Source: Candidatus Obscuribacterales bacterium | GTDB taxonomy: Bacteria; Cyanobacteriota; Vampirovibrionia; Obscuribacterales; Obscuribacteraceae | Assembly: GCA_020050835.1 (NCBI GenBank) | Contig: JAGVKB010000150.1 | Span: forward strand, 52,611 to 116,610 | Reading direction: 5' to 3' | Length of the DNA: 64,000 nucleotides | Shown: positions 63,177 to 64,000 of the stretch, piece by piece | Position numbering within the stretch: position 1 is the stretch's first letter | Layout of the letters: every line of letters begins with the position of its first letter | Made by a program: the position numbers and the translations under genes | The notes under the pieces: generated by a model | The model's database searches: none | What the model was told of the DNA's origin: nothing | What the model saw: the letters and a program-made list of their open reading frames with translations, nothing else

Positions 63177-64000
63177 ATGAAAAAGAACGAAGGAAAGAGT
63201 TTCGGCCGCTCTGCCGATCTCCGGTCGAAGGGCCGCGAAAAACCAAGAGCAGAGAGACTTTCCTCGTTCGAGCAGGAGAAGTTCCGACAGCGCCGTTCCG
63301 GTGAAGGAGAATCAGGCGAACGCTCGGAGCAAGAACCGAGCAGGTCTTCCTTCCGGTCCAGTAGACCTTCCAAAGAACAGAGCAAGCCGGACAATGTGCA
63401 AATGCATCTCAGCCCGAAATTGCTCGAGCTAGCAGAAGAGCTCGCCCAGGAATCGAAGATGCCGCTTAAAGTCTATCTCTGCGAACTATTGAAGTACGCG
63501 CTGCTGGCGCACGGCAAGCGTCTGGGCAAGAAAGAACGTTATGTCGCCGAGTTCAAGAGCGCGAATCGCAGAGACGTCGCAACCTGGCAGCCAGAGTCAG
63601 CGGCACCGGCCGAAGGCGAGCAAACAGTCGACTCCGCATCGGAAGACGGCGCCGTTGCCGAAGGACAGGAAGTCGCGAAGTCACAAGAGTATTCGAGCCC
63701 TAAGCGGTTCGAGGATCGCAAACCATACACCGGCTCCGGAGACAGAAAGCCTTATGGTGGCTCTCGCTCCAGACCGCAGCAGTCCGAAGGTTACGCCGGC
63801 GGTTCCGGCGACCGGAAGCCTTACGGCGGCGGTGGCTCTCGCTCCAGACCGCAGCAGTCCGAAGGTTATGCCGGCGGTTCCGGCAACCGGAAGCCTTACG
63901 GCGGCGGTAGCGGCTCAGGCGACCGGAAGCCCTACGGCGGCGGTGGCTCTCGCTTCCGTTCGCAACAATCAGAAGGTTATGCCGGCGGTAGCGGCTCAGG
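63177..64000 (+). CDS. Arg/Gly/Tyr-rich repeat protein, cut by the window end
   Basis: Translating from the ATG at 63177 gives an open frame to the last base (274 codons, no stop). The first 75 residues are basic and polar (Arg, Glu, Ser). A helical part near residues 76-120 (VQMHLSPKLLELAEELAQESKM then LCELLKYALLAHGKRLGK) may be a small DNA-binding or dimer fold. From 63738 on, repeats with the core DRKPYGGGG...QQSEGYAGGSG follow, as in RGG-type disordered nucleic-acid-binding proteins. A short leader with AAGGG precedes the ATG. Function unknown; the true end is outside the window. Confidence 0.7.
   Translation, partial: MKKNEGKSFGRSADLRSKGREKPRAERLSSFEQEKFRQRRSGEGESGERSEQEPSRSSFRSSRPSKEQSKPDNVQMHLSPKLLELAEELAQESKMPLKVYLCELLKYALLAHGKRLGKKERYVAEFKSANRRDVATWQPESAAPAEGEQTVDSASEDGAVAEGQEVAKSQEYSSPKRFEDRKPYTGSGDRKPYGGSRSRPQQSEGYAGGSGDRKPYGGGGSRSRPQQSEGYAGGSGNRKPYGGGSGSGDRKPYGGGGSRFRSQQSEGYAGGSGS
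63738..64000 (+). repeat. Gly/Arg/Tyr repeat units in the last gene
   Basis: Units start at 63738, 63807, 63882 and 63918, with steps of 69, 75 and 36 bases, so at least three full or part copies are visible. Each encodes a G(D/N)RKPYGG core; the full-length units also carry a SR-x-R-x-QQSEGYAGGS half. The last copy is cut by the window edge. Confidence 0.85.

Overview
The window looks like a bacterial chromosome of moderate GC with dense, tightly packed operons and no phage or insertion sequence that I could see. I infer a relative of the non-photosynthetic cyanobacterial lineage (Melainabacteria/Vampirovibrionia, perhaps Obscuribacterales). Two facts support this. The ATP synthase beta and epsilon genes sit apart from the rest of the ATPase genes, as in cyanobacteria. 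The cobalamin genes combine CbiX/CbiD/CbiG (early cobalt insertion) with CobN, a ChlI/ChlD-type chelatase subunit and CobW, a mix known from cyanobacteria. No photosynthesis gene is present. The taxonomic call is inference.

Region 1 (1-13.0 kb) is mostly housekeeping: the tail of an unknown gene, pyrE, a class I glutamine amidotransferase hydrolase, a sugar-nucleotide epimerase, a band-7 lipoprotein, a CAU-anticodon tRNA, a TonB-C-like protein, tilS, ftsH, a TPR protein, an aldehyde dehydrogenase and a secreted NAGPA-type protein.

Region 2 (13.2-31.9 kb) is one minus-strand cobalamin operon of 13 genes, read from a cobalamin riboswitch at about 31.72-31.84 kb. In transcription order it holds a Ni/Co permease, cobN, a chelatase ATPase/VWA subunit, SUMT, cbiE, a cbiX-cbiC fusion, cbiD, cobI, cobM, cbiG, a cobJ-cobK fusion, a cobW-like GTPase, btuR/cobO and cbiA. 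Most junctions are ATGA or TGATG overlaps. CobN carries a 61-residue uninterrupted His-Asp alternation. The CobW-like protein has lost all three cysteines of its CxCC motif. CbiG lacks the usual middle domain. No cbiT was found. A second cobalamin group (37.2-40.6 kb: cbiP, cbiB, cobC/cobD) supplies the later steps.

Region 3 (31.9-37.2 kb) holds a small Cys/His-headed ORF divergent from the riboswitch operon, a DUF3592-like membrane protein, a tiny protein, a hybrid-free PAS histidine kinase and a TPR protein.

Region 4 (40.7-54.2 kb) holds atpD-clpP-atpC, with a ClpP-family protease translationally coupled between the two ATPase subunits. It is followed by a K+ channel/TrkA protein, a DUF1292 protein, a pseudokinase with a long acidic tail, lysS, gyrA, small hypotheticals and an LRV-repeat protein.

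Region 5 (54.3-64 kb) holds an OmpR-type regulator, a membrane TPR protein, a GT2 glycosyltransferase and the large subunit of methylmalonyl-CoA mutase. The mutase is a B12-dependent enzyme, here without its own B12 domain. Next come cystathionine beta-synthase with a gamma-lyase/synthase (reverse transsulfuration), a secreted Pro/Gly/Gln-rich protein, and a truncated Arg/Gly/Tyr repeat protein that runs off the end.
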